A stretch of 64,000 bases of DNA from Thalassolituus alkanivorans (GCF_020447205.1 NZ_JAJAEL010000027.1:52649-116648); one strand, 5' to 3'. Counted from the first letter of the stretch, positions 34,801-43,950 are shown. Notes: a model not told the origin generated them from the letters alone. A program made the numbers and translations.

Positions 34801-36683
34801 TTGATCTGGATCTGTCGCTGCCACAAACCCTGTTGGGAGACAGCAATCGTCTGCAACAGATATTAATTAACCTGGCTGGTAACGCGCTGAAATTCACCCA
34901 GAACGGATACGTCAGAGTCCGTGTGCGGCAGCTGAAAATGGTGGCTGCAGATGTTTGCTTCCGTATAGAAGTTGAAGACACCGGTATTGGTATTTCTGCG
35001 GAGAATCAACAGCGTATTTTTGAAGGTTTCACCCAGGCAGAAGTTTCAACCAGTCGCCGCTTTGGCGGTACCGGCCTGGGCCTGGTGATTTGCAAACGTC
35101 TGGCTGCGATGATGGGCTCTGAACTGAATCTGCGCAGCGAATTGGGCAAAGGCAGCTGCTTCTGGTTTGATCTGGAATTACCTGTTGTGCTGGCCGAACC
35201 TTATAAGCCGCCGGTTTTCGCTCCGGCACTAGCGGAACCGCGGATTCTGCTGGTGGAAGATCACCCTCTGAGTGCAGAACTTCTGCAGCGCGATGGCCGT
35301 TCACTGGGCTGGCAGGTTGATCTGGAACCGGATGGTAACGCAGCAGTGGCTGCGGTTGTTGCCGCTCATCGTCAGGGAAAACCTTATCAGGCCGTGCTGC
35401 TGGACTGGCGTCTGCCGGATGCTGACGGAGTGGAAGTGGCTCAGGCCATCCGCGATGCTCTGGCTGAGCAGGCACCGGCGGTAATACTGATCAGCGCCTA
35501 TGGACGGGAGTTTCTGGCTGAGGTTCTCTGCAGTGACAATCCACCATTCCGCGAATTTCTCAGCAAGCCTTTGACTCCGGTGCAGCTGTCAGAGGCCGTC
35601 GCCCGTGCACTGCGCCTGCCTGAACCATCCTCTGTGCTTCCTTCAGAAAGCGAGAAGCGCCTTGCGGGCCTGCAAATTCTGGTGGTGGAAGATAATGAAA
35701 TTAACCGTGAAATTGCCTTTGAACTCCTGCAGGCAGAAGGGGCTGTTGTGGATCTGGCTGAAGGCGGTTTAACGGGTGTTAATAAGGTTGTCAGCCAGAA
35801 CAGGGGCTATGACGCCGTGATTATGGATATGCAGATGCCGGATATCGATGGTCTGGAAGCCACACGGCGTATCCGTGCTGACAGCCGCTTTGCCGGGCTG
35901 CCAATTGTGGCGATGACGGCTAATGTTTCAGAAGCTGACCGGCTGGCTTGTGTTGCAGCAGGAATGAATGCCCACGTAGGTAAACCAGTCAATCTGGATG
36001 ATCTGGTACATGTTCTGCGGCAGTTGGTTGGGGTCCCTTCAGCGCCGGAGCCTGTGGCAATGACTATAGTTGAGGATATGGACACCCTGTTACGGCGCTT
36101 TGGCCATAACCGCCGTTTGCTGGCCAGTATGACCGAACGCTTCCTGACGGATATGAGCGCACTGCTGCAGACACTGAGACAGCAATGGCAGCAGCGGCTC
36201 TGGCAGGACAGCTGCGCGACCCTGCATACCCTTAAGGGTACTGCCGCAACCATGGGAGCGGTTGCCCTGGCGCGGCGCAGCAGCGAGCTGGAAGAGCAAT
36301 TTAAAGAAATAAGTGCTGCAAATGTTGCAGCTGAGGATTCCGATGGTGAAGCTCTGCTCGCTGAGCTTGAGCAGTTGCTGCAGGTTTCACATCAGGCGCT
36401 GGTGGATATGACTTCTTCTGCTGATGCTCAGCAGCAGAAAGAACAACAACGACAACAGCAAACGAGTGATAACTGGCCGGCCGAACGCTGGCGCGCAGCG
36501 TTAACTCAGCTCGGTATCCTGCTGGGGGAAAACAATATGGCGGCCCTGGCCTTGATTGAACAATGGCCGCGGGCGCGTTTTCCCGGAAATACACTAAAAT
36601 TCAATAAGTTGCTGGAGCAGATTGAGCAGCTGGATTTCAGGGCAGCACAGCACACATTAACCGATGTGCAGGAGTGGGAATGA
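31803..36683 (+). CDS. CHASE-PAS hybrid sensor histidine kinase with two receivers and Hpt
   Basis: GTG at 31803 follows AAGGAG by 8 bases. The 1626-residue protein is built as follows. Membrane segments lie at about residues 14-33 and 311-332, with a periplasmic CHASE-type sensor between them. PAS domains begin near residues 348, 493, 633 and 763. HisKA has His910 in MSHEIRTPMN. The HATPase has its N box near 1012 and GGTGLGL near 1088. Receiver 1 has Asp1201 (LLDWRLPDADG) and receiver 2 has Asp1342 (IMDMQMPDIDG). The Hpt has His1475 in LHTLKGTAATMG. All phosphorelay residues are intact. The next gene, a receiver-GGDEF protein, overlaps by 4 bases and is the likely output. Confidence 0.95.
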   Translation: MPNVITKGEHRQLWRWVLLALTLGLLISLFLSVKIRQLNAERLHDSLNRQAHGLTTQVERRIELYQYGLRGMRGAILTAGDDLSRDLVKRYSATRDVDEEFPGARGFGFIRRVAEADEARFIQTAQADGWPDFRIRQLTPHGGERFVIQYIEPVERNDAAVGLDIASEHNRREAAWSSLLSGEVRLTGPITLVQATGSPQQSFLILMPVYQGGKTPQTQAGREQFGYGWSYAPLLMAEVMEDLRLHEHKLALEIVDITYAQQPVSFFNNQTPAAVANIGSYQIERTIYGRHWQFRFRVYPSFIRELNLPSPAIVFALGSLISVLISALLAMQINSRVRRREFLAQQRRLASIVESSADGIISQDCHGHVQSWNPAAARMFGIAEADALGRPLMELIIPPELQEEEHQVCVAASKGEHLLPKEGQRCRADGTLLDVSVSYAVIRNTEGKVVGVSESVRDISGQKAAQAKILELNTNLERQVEQRAGEAQRLSQLLQSVLDSASEVSIIATDKDGIVTLFNQGAECMLGYRAEEFVGVQSPAVLHAAEEIEARSVELEREYGGEIRGFRVFVHQSERTGAETREWTYIRKNGQRLLVSLSVTTMRDTAGEIVGYLGIAVDISARKASEAALEKSLVTTQAILDTAVNPIITIDSFGTIRSFNPAGEQTFGYLAEEIIGQNVSLLMPEPFASLHDLYMQRFREMTGNRVIGINREIQARRKDGSVFPVQISLGVMNQGGEHIVVGIMTDISEERAQQKVLAATSAQLAMATEVAELGVWSWTPENNELLWNDRMFELYQQPLSLRSNGLNYEHWRMRLHPDDLARTEEALQAAVQGRGVYDPVFRIVLPDGSERSIQAGAAVERLENGTLLRVTGINRDITEQLQYETRLREARDAADAASAAKSAFLANMSHEIRTPMNAVLGMLKLVAQTSLSARQRDYVTKSQSAAGSLLSLLNDILDYSKIEAGKLQLDIHPFNLDEIMRNLAVVISGNLGSKPVEVVFDLDLSLPQTLLGDSNRLQQILINLAGNALKFTQNGYVRVRVRQLKMVAADVCFRIEVEDTGIGISAENQQRIFEGFTQAEVSTSRRFGGTGLGLVICKRLAAMMGSELNLRSELGKGSCFWFDLELPVVLAEPYKPPVFAPALAEPRILLVEDHPLSAELLQRDGRSLGWQVDLEPDGNAAVAAVVAAHRQGKPYQAVLLDWRLPDADGVEVAQAIRDALAEQAPAVILISAYGREFLAEVLCSDNPPFREFLSKPLTPVQLSEAVARALRLPEPSSVLPSESEKRLAGLQILVVEDNEINREIAFELLQAEGAVVDLAEGGLTGVNKVVSQNRGYDAVIMDMQMPDIDGLEATRRIRADSRFAGLPIVAMTANVSEADRLACVAAGMNAHVGKPVNLDDLVHVLRQLVGVPSAPEPVAMTIVEDMDTLLRRFGHNRRLLASMTERFLTDMSALLQTLRQQWQQRLWQDSCATLHTLKGTAATMGAVALARRSSELEEQFKEISAANVAAEDSDGEALLAELEQLLQVSHQALVDMTSSADAQQQKEQQRQQQTSDNWPAERWRAALTQLGILLGENNMAALALIEQWPRARFPGNTLKFNKLLEQIEQLDFRAAQHTLTDVQEWE

Positions 36684-37630
36684 ATTCAGGAAAGACACTG
36701 GCGGAGTTAATCCCCGGTCTGGCGCATAAACCACGTCTGCTGATTGTTGATGATCAGCCACTGGTTATCCGCACGCTGCATGAAATCCTGAAAGAAGAAT
36801 TTGACGTCTTTATGGCCACCAGTGGCCGTCAGGCGCTGGATATGTGCAGCGAGAACCCACCCGATATTATGTTGCTTGATATTATGATGCCGGATATGGA
36901 TGGCTATGAGGTTTGCACAGCATTAAAGGCCGACCAGACGCTGGAGGATTTCCCGGTTATTTTTGTTACCGCACAGCAGGATGTCGTCGATGAAGTACGG
37001 GCATTTGATGTGGGCGCCGTCGATTTTATAACCAAGCCCATCAACCCTGCGCTTGTTTCTGTCCGGGTGAGGACTCAGGTGGTGGTGAAACTGCAGCGTG
37101 ATATTCTGCATTCAATTGCAATGCAGGATGGCTTAACCGGTGTGGCAAACCGTCGTCGTTTTGATGAGCAGGCGCAGTTGCACTGGCGTCAGGGACGGAG
37201 GGATAAGAAGCCGTTGTCGCTGATTCTTATCGATATTGATCATTTTAAACAATATAACGATCACTACGGGCATTTGGCCGGTGATAAAGCATTGCGCGAT
37301 GTTGCCCATGCTCTGCGTTCTGCATTACAGCGTCCGCATGACAGCCTCTCCCGTTACGGCGGGGAAGAGTTCGCCTGTTTGTTGCCCGATACTGATAATG
37401 GCGGAGCCAGGTTACTGGCACAGCGTCTGCTGGATTCCGTCCGGGCACTGAATATTCCCCATGCCATGTCGTCTGCTGGTGAGCACCTGACCATCAGCGC
37501 CGGTGTTGCGACACTGCTGCCGGATTCCACTTCCGGTATTGAAAACCTGCTCAATATGGCCGATGAACAGCTTTATCGTGCCAAACATGATGGCCGTAAC
37601 TGCGCCCGTTCAGCCGGTTTGTCGGATTAA
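36680..37630 (+). CDS. PleD-like response regulator diguanylate cyclase
   Basis: The 316-residue product starts at the ATG overlapping the kinase stop as ATGA, with AGGAG five bases upstream. The receiver at about residues 15-135 has LIVDDQPLV, the phosphoacceptor in MLLDIMMPDMDG, and DFITKP. The GGDEF domain at about 150-316 has SRYGGEEFACLLPD. The inhibitory RxxD is not present at the standard place (RPHDSLSRYGGEEF has RPHD one residue further upstream than usual). Translational coupling to the hybrid kinase indicates that it converts that phosphorelay into cyclic di-GMP. Confidence 0.95.
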   Translation: MNSGKTLAELIPGLAHKPRLLIVDDQPLVIRTLHEILKEEFDVFMATSGRQALDMCSENPPDIMLLDIMMPDMDGYEVCTALKADQTLEDFPVIFVTAQQDVVDEVRAFDVGAVDFITKPINPALVSVRVRTQVVVKLQRDILHSIAMQDGLTGVANRRRFDEQAQLHWRQGRRDKKPLSLILIDIDHFKQYNDHYGHLAGDKALRDVAHALRSALQRPHDSLSRYGGEEFACLLPDTDNGGARLLAQRLLDSVRALNIPHAMSSAGEHLTISAGVATLLPDSTSGIENLLNMADEQLYRAKHDGRNCARSAGLSD

Positions 37631-37789
37631 TACTCTCCGCCAGCCATATCAGCCTTATTTCTGGATATATATCTGCCAGTTCGTACAGATATCTGAGGCT
37701 TTTGTCGTATCTGTCAATCACCCTACCTGTGAGTTTTGTCAATCTGTCTATTCTGAATGCCAGACACCGGATTCACAGGGAGACTCAGC

Positions 37790-39784
37790 ATGGGACTGCT
37801 GAAATCATTAAGCGTAAAAGGCAAATTACTGCTGTTAATTGCTGTGCCTTTACTGGCATTGCTGTCGTTGCAGGGGCGCTGGTTGCTCAGCAATCTGAAT
37901 CATATGCAGGAGCTGTCCGATATTCAGGCACTGGTGCAGATTTCAGCACTGAACAGTGCGCTGGCGCACGAACTGCAGAAAGAGCGTGGTATGTCCGCAG
38001 GTTTTCTGGGCAGTAAAGGGCAGACGTTTGCTCAGGCGTTGCCGCAGCAACAGCGCATAGCCGATGAGCGCATCCGTGGCTGGAGCGACTTTCTGCAACA
38101 GCAGAGTTTCAATACTTACCCCAAGCTGAATCAGGCCATCAATGATGCACAGGCTAATCTGAAAACGCTCAATACATTGCGCCAGAGTGTACTGTCGCAG
38201 ACCGCAGCGTTGCCTGATGTTCTGGCGTTTTATACCCAAACCATAGACCGGCTGCTGATTGTGCCGGCACTGGCCAGCGAATTTACCGGCCATGGTGAAA
38301 CCGTGCGCCGGCTGCAGGCGTATTACAGTTTTCTGCAGGGCAAAGAGCGGGCAGGTATTGAGCGGGCGGTTTTAAGTAACGTGTTTGCCAGGGATGCTTT
38401 TACTCCACAACTGTTCGCCCGCTTTGTTCGTCTGGTATCGGAGCAGGATGCATTTCTGCAGAGCTTTGAACGCATTGCGGATGCTCAGGCTCTGGCAGCG
38501 TACCGTCAATTCCAGCAGTCAGCCGCAGTGCAGAACGTCTCACGTTTGCGCGAAAAAGCGCTGCAGGGCGACAGCGGCTTCGGGGTATCTCCCACCGACT
38601 GGTTTGCGGCAGCGACAGAGAGAATAGAGGCATTAAAAATTCTGGAAGACGGGCAGCAGCAAGCGTTGCTGGATAATGCCAGCGGGATTCTGCGGGACAC
38701 ACGGAATGAACTCTGGCTGGGAATACTGATTGCCGTTATCACCGTCAGTGTTACCGCATTGCTGGCCTTCTGGTTGTCGTATCTGCTGTACCAGCAGATA
38801 CGACAACTGCATATCGGCCTGACCGCCGCAGGTAATGACCTGTGCCTTTACCAGCGGGTGCCGGTATTGCTGGATGATGAATTGGGCGAAGCCGCACGCG
38901 CCTGTAATCAGATGATGGCGCGGATGGCATCGATGGTAGAACACATTACCGCGATCTCTGAGCAGCTGACGCTGATTTCCATGCAGAACCACGTCACCAT
39001 TTCACTCAGTACCAAGGGAATGGATCTGCAGCAGAATGAAACCGCGAAGGTTGTTACCGCAATCGGTCAGCTGGAGGTTGCCACCAAAGAAATTGCCGGC
39101 AATATCCAGCGGGTCGCTGATCAGTCGGATGCGGCTAACCATACGGCTGACAAAAGTGGCGAAGCGGTGCAGAGCAGTCTGAATTACATCGGTCAGCTGG
39201 ATGAAAAGATGAATCAGGTATCGACGGTGATCCGCAGCCTGCACGACAGCAGCGGTGCCATTGGTGGTGTGCTGAATGTGATCAAATCCATTGCCGAGCA
39301 AACCAACCTGCTGGCACTGAATGCTGCTATTGAAGCTGCGCGGGCCGGTGAGCAGGGTCGTGGTTTTGCAGTGGTCGCCGATGAAGTGCGCACACTGGCA
39401 CAGCGGACGCAGGATTCAACATCAGAAATTGAAAGCATTATCGGCCGTTTTCAGCAGGAATCGAAACAGGCCTTTGTGGCGGTAGAATCATCACAGGAAG
39501 CGGTACAGCACACGGTAAAACTGGCCTCATCGCTGGACGAAGAGCTGGGCCATATCCGCAGTGCGGTGCGAACCATCCGTGATATGAGCGATCAGGTAGC
39601 CGCAGCGGCCGAAGAGCAGGTGGCCACCAATCAGGAAGTCGCAGGCAGTGTGCGCAGTATTTATAAAATTGCCGAGCACACCGTCGCGACGTCTAACTTT
39701 ATGAGAAAAACGGCGAAAGAGCAGCGGGAGCTGGCCGGCAAACTGACCAGCCTGGCGGCGGAGTTTGTGCTCAGCCCGAAATAG
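37790..39784 (+). CDS. NIT-domain methyl-accepting chemotaxis protein
   Basis: The 664-residue protein starts at the ATG at 37790 after AGGGAG. Membrane segments lie at about residues 12-30 and 310-333. Between them is an all-helical periplasmic region with [19 protein letters not shown], typical of the NIT (nitrate/nitrite-sensing) domain. A HAMP-like segment and the signalling domain follow, with [20 protein letters not shown] and [15 protein letters not shown], the hairpin tip that contacts CheA/CheW. NIT domains bind nitrate in some proteins, but the ligand here is unproven. It stands 159 bases after the PleD-like gene. Confidence 0.94.
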   Translation: MGLLKSLSVKGKLLLLIAVPLLALLSLQGRWLLSNLNHMQELSDIQALVQISALNSALAHELQKERGMSAGFLGSKGQTFAQALPQQQRIADERIRGWSDFLQQQSFNTYPKLNQAINDAQANLKTLNTLRQSVLSQTAALPDVLAFYTQTIDRLLIVPALASEFTGHGETVRRLQAYYSFLQGKERAGIERAVLSNVFARDAFTPQLFARFVRLVSEQDAFLQSFERIADAQALAAYRQFQQSAAVQNVSRLREKALQGDSGFGVSPTDWFAAATERIEALKILEDGQQQALLDNASGILRDTRNELWLGILIAVITVSVTALLAFWLSYLLYQQIRQLHIGLTAAGNDLCLYQRVPVLLDDELGEAARACNQMMARMASMVEHITAISEQLTLISMQNHVTISLSTKGMDLQQNETAKVVTAIGQLEVATKEIAGNIQRVADQSDAANHTADKSGEAVQSSLNYIGQLDEKMNQVSTVIRSLHDSSGAIGGVLNVIKSIAEQTNLLALNAAIEAARAGEQGRGFAVVADEVRTLAQRTQDSTSEIESIIGRFQQESKQAFVAVESSQEAVQHTVKLASSLDEELGHIRSAVRTIRDMSDQVAAAAEEQVATNQEVAGSVRSIYKIAEHTVATSNFMRKTAKEQRELAGKLTSLAAEFVLSPK

Positions 39785-39793
39785 CACCTAAAG

Positions 39794-39821
39794 CCTTGTG
39801 CCTAAACCCTTGTGCTTAAAC
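39794..39821. repeat. Two tandem 14-base units at the end of the esterase gene
   Basis: CCTTGTGCCTAAAC is followed directly by CCTTGTGCTTAAAC, one mismatch. On the minus strand the repeats encode the last four residues and the stop of the esterase and a copy beyond it, a recent small duplication. Confidence 0.75.
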
Positions 39822-40500
39822 AGCGGTCGCCAAAGCGGCCGCAATCCTGAATTTCCTGCAGACACACTTCATGCGCCATCGGGTAACGGTGGCTTTCTGC
39901 ATTGATACCAGACTGTGCCAGCAATAAGCTGGCTTCTTCGCCCAGCTCCGGGCTGACCACGGCATCATAATCACCATGAGCAATCAGCACCGGCAGATGC
40001 TGATTGGCGGCGTTTATCTGCAGCGGGCGGGCAATATAGGTTGATAACGCCATCAATCCGGCCAGTGGTTGCGGATAGCTGAAGGCGGTTTCATAAGCAA
40101 CGGCTCCGCCCTGAGAGAAGCCGGCCAGCAGAATCCGGCGGCTGTCGATACCCGCGGCAATTTGCTGATCGATCAGGGTGTGAATGCGTTGTACGGAGTC
40201 GCTCAGTTGCTGGCCATCAATCTGACGTCTGGGGCTGGTGGCCAGTAAATCGTACCAGCTGGGCATCACCATGCCGCCATTAATGGTTACCGGCTGCTGT
40301 GGTGCATGCGGATAAATGGCACGCAGCACGGGGGGCTGAGTGGTATTGAGAGCCTGTAACAAATGCGGCAGCACCGGGACAAAATCATCACCGCTGGCGC
40401 CCAGACCATGCAGCCAGATAATACAGCTGTCAGCTGGTGTTGAAGGTTCCAGTACGATGAGGTCGGGAAAATTCTGGCGCTGATAGGTTGGACTGGTCAT
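39802..40500 (-). CDS. Alpha/beta hydrolase, phospholipase/carboxylesterase family
   Basis: The 232-residue enzyme starts at the ATG at 40500 with GGAG upstream. It has the family's IIWLHGLGASGDDF oxyanion strand, the nucleophile in LLAGFSQGGAVAYETAF, the catalytic Asp in HGDYDAVV and His in YPMAHEV, so the triad is complete. The family hydrolyses short-chain esters, lysophospholipids or acyl thioesters; substrate is unknown. It is 75 bases after the SDR of the DUF819 operon and may be part of that transcript. A small tandem duplication covers its stop codon. Confidence 0.92.
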   Translation of the reverse strand: MTSPTYQRQNFPDLIVLEPSTPADSCIIWLHGLGASGDDFVPVLPHLLQALNTTQPPVLRAIYPHAPQQPVTINGGMVMPSWYDLLATSPRRQIDGQQLSDSVQRIHTLIDQQIAAGIDSRRILLAGFSQGGAVAYETAFSYPQPLAGLMALSTYIARPLQINAANQHLPVLIAHGDYDAVVSPELGEEASLLLAQSGINAESHRYPMAHEVCLQEIQDCGRFGDRCLSTRV

Positions 40501-40575
40501 AAATGGCTCCACGAATAAGGTGGCCAGTATAACGCTTTGTTTGTCTGTGCGTTTTTCAGAGCACACGGTGCATTT

Positions 40576-41373
40576 TCAGAGTACGCGCCGCAACAGCCGC
40601 TTACTGACGCATTTGGGCAGGACACGTGCCAGACGGATAAGCCAGCTTAACGGGCCGGGAAACAGATAGTCGTCACGGCCACTCAGCAGGCCCTGCAGCA
40701 TCCGTTCTGCGCCTTTGCTTTCGCTGATGGCAAAAGGGGCGGGCATATCGTACTGGTTAACCCGCGCGGTCTGCACAAAGCCCGGATACAGCGAAATAAA
40801 TTTCAGCCCTTCAGGTTCCAGCTCAACCCGGCAGCTGTCCATCAGCAAGCGGGCGGCGGCTTTGGCTGCGCTGTACGGCCCCTGCATGGGTAAGCCAATA
40901 AATCCGGCCAGAGAATTGGTATGAGCGATGGTGCCACGTAATCCGCGTTTATCCGCCTGCTGGCTGCACATGGCAGTGATCAGCGGCGGCAGAAAATTCG
41001 CCAGACTCCGGTAATTCAGTTCCATACACTGGCGGATATCGGCAACGGAGGTTTCTGCCATACGCTGCTCAGGACCAGCACCGACATTCAGCAACGCCAG
41101 ATCAATACGCCCGAACTGAGCCATTGCCAGAGATACGGCATTGTTAGTGTCTTCTTCCCGGCAGGCATCACCGCAGACTGTCAGTACCTCACACTGCTGT
41201 GCGCGTAACTGATCTGCCAGCTCCTGCAGTTCGTGCTGGCGGCGGGCAAACAGAATAAAGCGGTTAGGCCTCTGTGCCAGCAACAGCGCCAGCTGGCGGG
41301 CCATGCCGGCGGAAGCGCCGGCGATCAGGATGGTTTTATTCTGCAGGTCGCTGTTCGCGCACCGACTGAACAT
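40576..41373 (-). CDS. Atypical short-chain dehydrogenase/reductase
   Basis: The 265-residue SDR begins one base after the stop of the DUF819 gene, so the two are coupled. The cofactor loop reads IAGASAGMARQLA where most SDRs have TGxxxGIG, so the last glycine is replaced. NVGAG replaces NNAG. The active site keeps Ser in HTNSLAGF and YSAAKAAAR (YxxxK). It is probably still active, but cofactor preference may differ. Its place after a DSD1-like PLP enzyme and a DUF819 permease suggests it acts on a keto or hydroxy product of that pathway. Confidence 0.85.
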   Translation of the reverse strand: MFSRCANSDLQNKTILIAGASAGMARQLALLLAQRPNRFILFARRQHELQELADQLRAQQCEVLTVCGDACREEDTNNAVSLAMAQFGRIDLALLNVGAGPEQRMAETSVADIRQCMELNYRSLANFLPPLITAMCSQQADKRGLRGTIAHTNSLAGFIGLPMQGPYSAAKAAARLLMDSCRVELEPEGLKFISLYPGFVQTARVNQYDMPAPFAISESKGAERMLQGLLSGRDDYLFPGPLSWLIRLARVLPKCVSKRLLRRVL

Positions 41374-41374
41374 A

Positions 41375-42565
41375 TCAGGCGCCAAGCAGCCAGCGGGTAA
41401 AGAAGGCGACGCCGACACCGAGATAATTACCGACGATATAGCCGATGATGGCCGCGGCAAAGCCCGGCAGAATGATCTCGCGGTTTTTCAGCGCTCCGGC
41501 AATCACCGGAATAAAAGGCACCGACATAATGGCGGCCGATGAGGTGATTAAAAACGTGTCAGTATCAATATTCAGCAGGCGGCAAATGATGGCCTGCAGA
41601 ATCAGTGAACCGACCAGAATAATGCTGATATAGGCAAACAGGTCGACGTTCAGGTTGGTAACAATACTGGTATCGGTCATGGTGCCGGTGGTGAAACAGA
41701 ACACCAGAATCAGGTACATCCCCAGCTGGAAACTGTTGGGCAGATTGCGGATGGCCGGCACAAAAGACGCCAGCACGCCGAGCGTGGTGATGGTGATGAT
41801 GGTCACCGCAGAACTCATACTGCCCGGCACCAGTGAAGCCACGCCCACCGCGATGCCGACGCTGACGGCGGACAGCAGCAGAGCCAGTGCGGTCTTTGGC
41901 AGCGTTTTGACATTGGCCAGCACTTTGTAGGCGTTGGCGGTTTCATCGGCCATATGACCAAACTTTTCTTCTTCGCTGTGATAAGCGTGCTCGCCCTGAC
42001 TGCGGTAAGGGCGCAGGAAGCGGCTGAAAATCGGCTTGGCCAGTGTCATCACAAACATCAGATACAGTGCCGACAACAGAATGTCGTAGGTGATCATGGT
42101 GGTGAAGATATTTTCATCGGCTTCGATAGCGGTCTTGATGGCGGCCATATTCGGCCCACCACCGGTGTAAGCGCCGACCGACATGCCGGCAATCTGCCAG
42201 ACGTTGGCCAGCGAATCCGCATAAATAAAAGCCCCGGCGGCACTGGCAATAATGACGGCAATTAAGGCCACACCCATGCTTTTCATCGTGTCGCCGGCCA
42301 TACCGAATGAGGCTTTTACATCAATGGAAAACACCAGCAGCGGCAAGGCCAGTGCGATGGCAATTTCTGACAGATTGGTTTGTACGGTCTTCAGGGTTTC
42401 GGCACCCGCCAGGTCCGGCAACATTCCGGTGGCGGCCAGGGCAATACCACTGGCAAATGACAGCACAACCACGCCGGCTTTATCCAGCCAGCTGACACGC
42501 TGGCAAAGAACAACCAACAGCGCTGGTACCAGCAGGTAGGCAATCAGGGTAATAACAGCAGACAC
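41375..42565 (-). CDS. DUF819 family integral membrane protein (YjcL-like)
   Basis: The 396-residue protein has about ten to twelve hydrophobic helices, starting with SAVITLIAYLLVPALLVVL. AGMSVGAYTGGGPNMAAIKT and the later AIMSVPFIPVIAGALKNREI suit the two repeat halves of a transporter. DUF819 proteins are seen near amino-acid racemases, epimerases and peptidases but have no established substrate. It lies between a DSD1-like PLP gene (40 bases upstream) and an SDR (1 base downstream), so transport of an amino acid or its derivative is the best inference. Confidence 0.85.
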   Translation of the reverse strand: MSAVITLIAYLLVPALLVVLCQRVSWLDKAGVVVLSFASGIALAATGMLPDLAGAETLKTVQTNLSEIAIALALPLLVFSIDVKASFGMAGDTMKSMGVALIAVIIASAAGAFIYADSLANVWQIAGMSVGAYTGGGPNMAAIKTAIEADENIFTTMITYDILLSALYLMFVMTLAKPIFSRFLRPYRSQGEHAYHSEEEKFGHMADETANAYKVLANVKTLPKTALALLLSAVSVGIAVGVASLVPGSMSSAVTIITITTLGVLASFVPAIRNLPNSFQLGMYLILVFCFTTGTMTDTSIVTNLNVDLFAYISIILVGSLILQAIICRLLNIDTDTFLITSSAAIMSVPFIPVIAGALKNREIILPGFAAAIIGYIVGNYLGVGVAFFTRWLLGA

Positions 42566-42605
42566 GATGATTCCTCGGTATTTTTATTGTAGGGATAATG
42601 GCTGG

Positions 42606-43868
42606 TCAGGCATTCAGGGTTTCTGTGCCCGGCAGGCTCTGCAGCTGGCTGGTGGGCGGGAACTTGTCCGGATAACTGAATACCGGCCACCATTCGCTGA
42701 TCCGGCCCTGCTCATACAACGCAATATTGCCGAATTGCAGGAATACGGATTCGCTCTGGGTCGGACGGAAAAACAGATAATCGTCAGGTTTAATGTCATG
42801 GCCGTCCGGTAACTCGTACAGTTCCTGGTTACTGGAATGGCCAAAAATACTGGCGCGCTGGCACGGAGCGGGATAGCAGGGCTGTGCCAGCCAATTGCCG
42901 CCGTAAATAAAACAGGCCTGATGAGGCAGGCGGCCAAATACCCGCAGCAGACGGGATAAGCCACTGGCCATCGGGATTTCCGGGTCTTTAACCACCTTCA
43001 ATACCGGTGCGGCAATAAAGACCGCCGGCTGGTGATGCTCCAGTGTGAATACATCAAAATCGGTCGGCTTAACCAGTGCTGAGGCCGTGGCAATTTCGTT
43101 AACCAGACCAATGCTGTCCTGCTCGTAGAGCGGATAGGTTGAACTGCCGCCGGTATTCAGACAAAGCCCTTCCAGAGCGTCACTGCCAAGGGTGTCTGTA
43201 ATCAGTGTGGTGAACTGGCGATAGCTGTTCTTTGCCTGTTCGAGCGCTTTTTCGCTACCGCCGAGAAAGGCCGGAATTTTACTGATATGTGCTTCGTAGC
43301 CCATCAGCCCTGACAGTGTCAGCAGGGGAGAGGCGGCAATGGTTTTCAGCGCGCGGACAAACAACTCATCAGGCTGAAATCCACCACGGTGCAGCCCTAC
43401 ATCAATTTCCAGATTGATACGCAAGCGCAGGTTAAGCTCCTGGGCCAGAGCCGCGTATTGCTGCAGGCGCTCGTTACTGTCGATCAGCCACTGCAGCTGC
43501 AGTTCCGGAGCAAAGCACATGCTGCTGGTTTGCTGGCTGTGCCATTGATAAAAATGGCGTACGGCGGCAATCGGCATTGGCTTACCCATCAATACATCTG
43601 CAGCCGGAATATGTTCAACCAGATGCATCAGAAACGGCAGATGAAAACTCATCAGGCGCTGAGTGCCGGTACGGCGCATGATGTATTGCAGCAAGGGAAC
43701 CGATGGCAGAGACTTGGCGACAATGCGGTAATCGAAGCCGCGGTTCAGCACATCGATCAGGTGATCAATGTTGCGATCCAGGCGTTCTTTATCAATGACC
43801 AGTGTGGGAGTGCAGATACCTGCCTGCTGCAGATCCCGGGTCAGGTTCTGAAAATACATTTTGGTCAT
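42606..43868 (-). CDS. DSD1-like PLP enzyme (alanine-racemase fold) with altered zinc site
   Basis: The 420-residue protein has the alanine-racemase-like barrel of D-threonine aldolase and D-serine dehydratase: TPTLVIDKERLDRNIDHL, the PLP lysine Lys52 in RIVAKSLPSVPLL, LRINLEIDVGLHRGGF, and GGSSTYPLYEQD. In DSD1 enzymes the C-terminal domain has a PNHxC zinc site. Here the matching segment appears to read PTQSE (residues 369-373), so the expected His and Cys ligands are missing. A different metal site or a racemase-like reaction is possible. It heads the DUF819/SDR operon, with a perfect 16-bp palindrome 66 bases upstream. Confidence 0.83.
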   Translation of the reverse strand: MTKMYFQNLTRDLQQAGICTPTLVIDKERLDRNIDHLIDVLNRGFDYRIVAKSLPSVPLLQYIMRRTGTQRLMSFHLPFLMHLVEHIPAADVLMGKPMPIAAVRHFYQWHSQQTSSMCFAPELQLQWLIDSNERLQQYAALAQELNLRLRINLEIDVGLHRGGFQPDELFVRALKTIAASPLLTLSGLMGYEAHISKIPAFLGGSEKALEQAKNSYRQFTTLITDTLGSDALEGLCLNTGGSSTYPLYEQDSIGLVNEIATASALVKPTDFDVFTLEHHQPAVFIAAPVLKVVKDPEIPMASGLSRLLRVFGRLPHQACFIYGGNWLAQPCYPAPCQRASIFGHSSNQELYELPDGHDIKPDDYLFFRPTQSESVFLQFGNIALYEQGRISEWWPVFSYPDKFPPTSQLQSLPGTETLNA

Positions 43869-43934
43869 GGCGTTTGAGTCTTAGGCAGTTCCGTTATAAG
43901 CATGGGGCTGATCACTGATGTTTCTTTTTATTGG

Positions 43935-43950
43935 TGGTACATATGTACCA
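43935..43950. promoter_or_regulatory. Perfect 16-bp palindrome upstream of the DSD1-like operon
   Basis: TGGTACATATGTACCA is fully symmetric and sits 66 bases before the DSD1-like start codon, where a promoter operator is expected. A copy with one difference lies between rnb and phoD at 51033-51048. The TGGT...ACCA form suits a FadR-type GntR regulator, but no such gene is in the window. Confidence 0.65.

Noticed and set aside
37669..37692. Inverted repeat ATATCTG/CAGATAT between the PleD-like gene and the chemoreceptor
   Set aside because: Seven-base arms with a 10-base loop, no T-run and no second copy; too weak to call terminator or operator.
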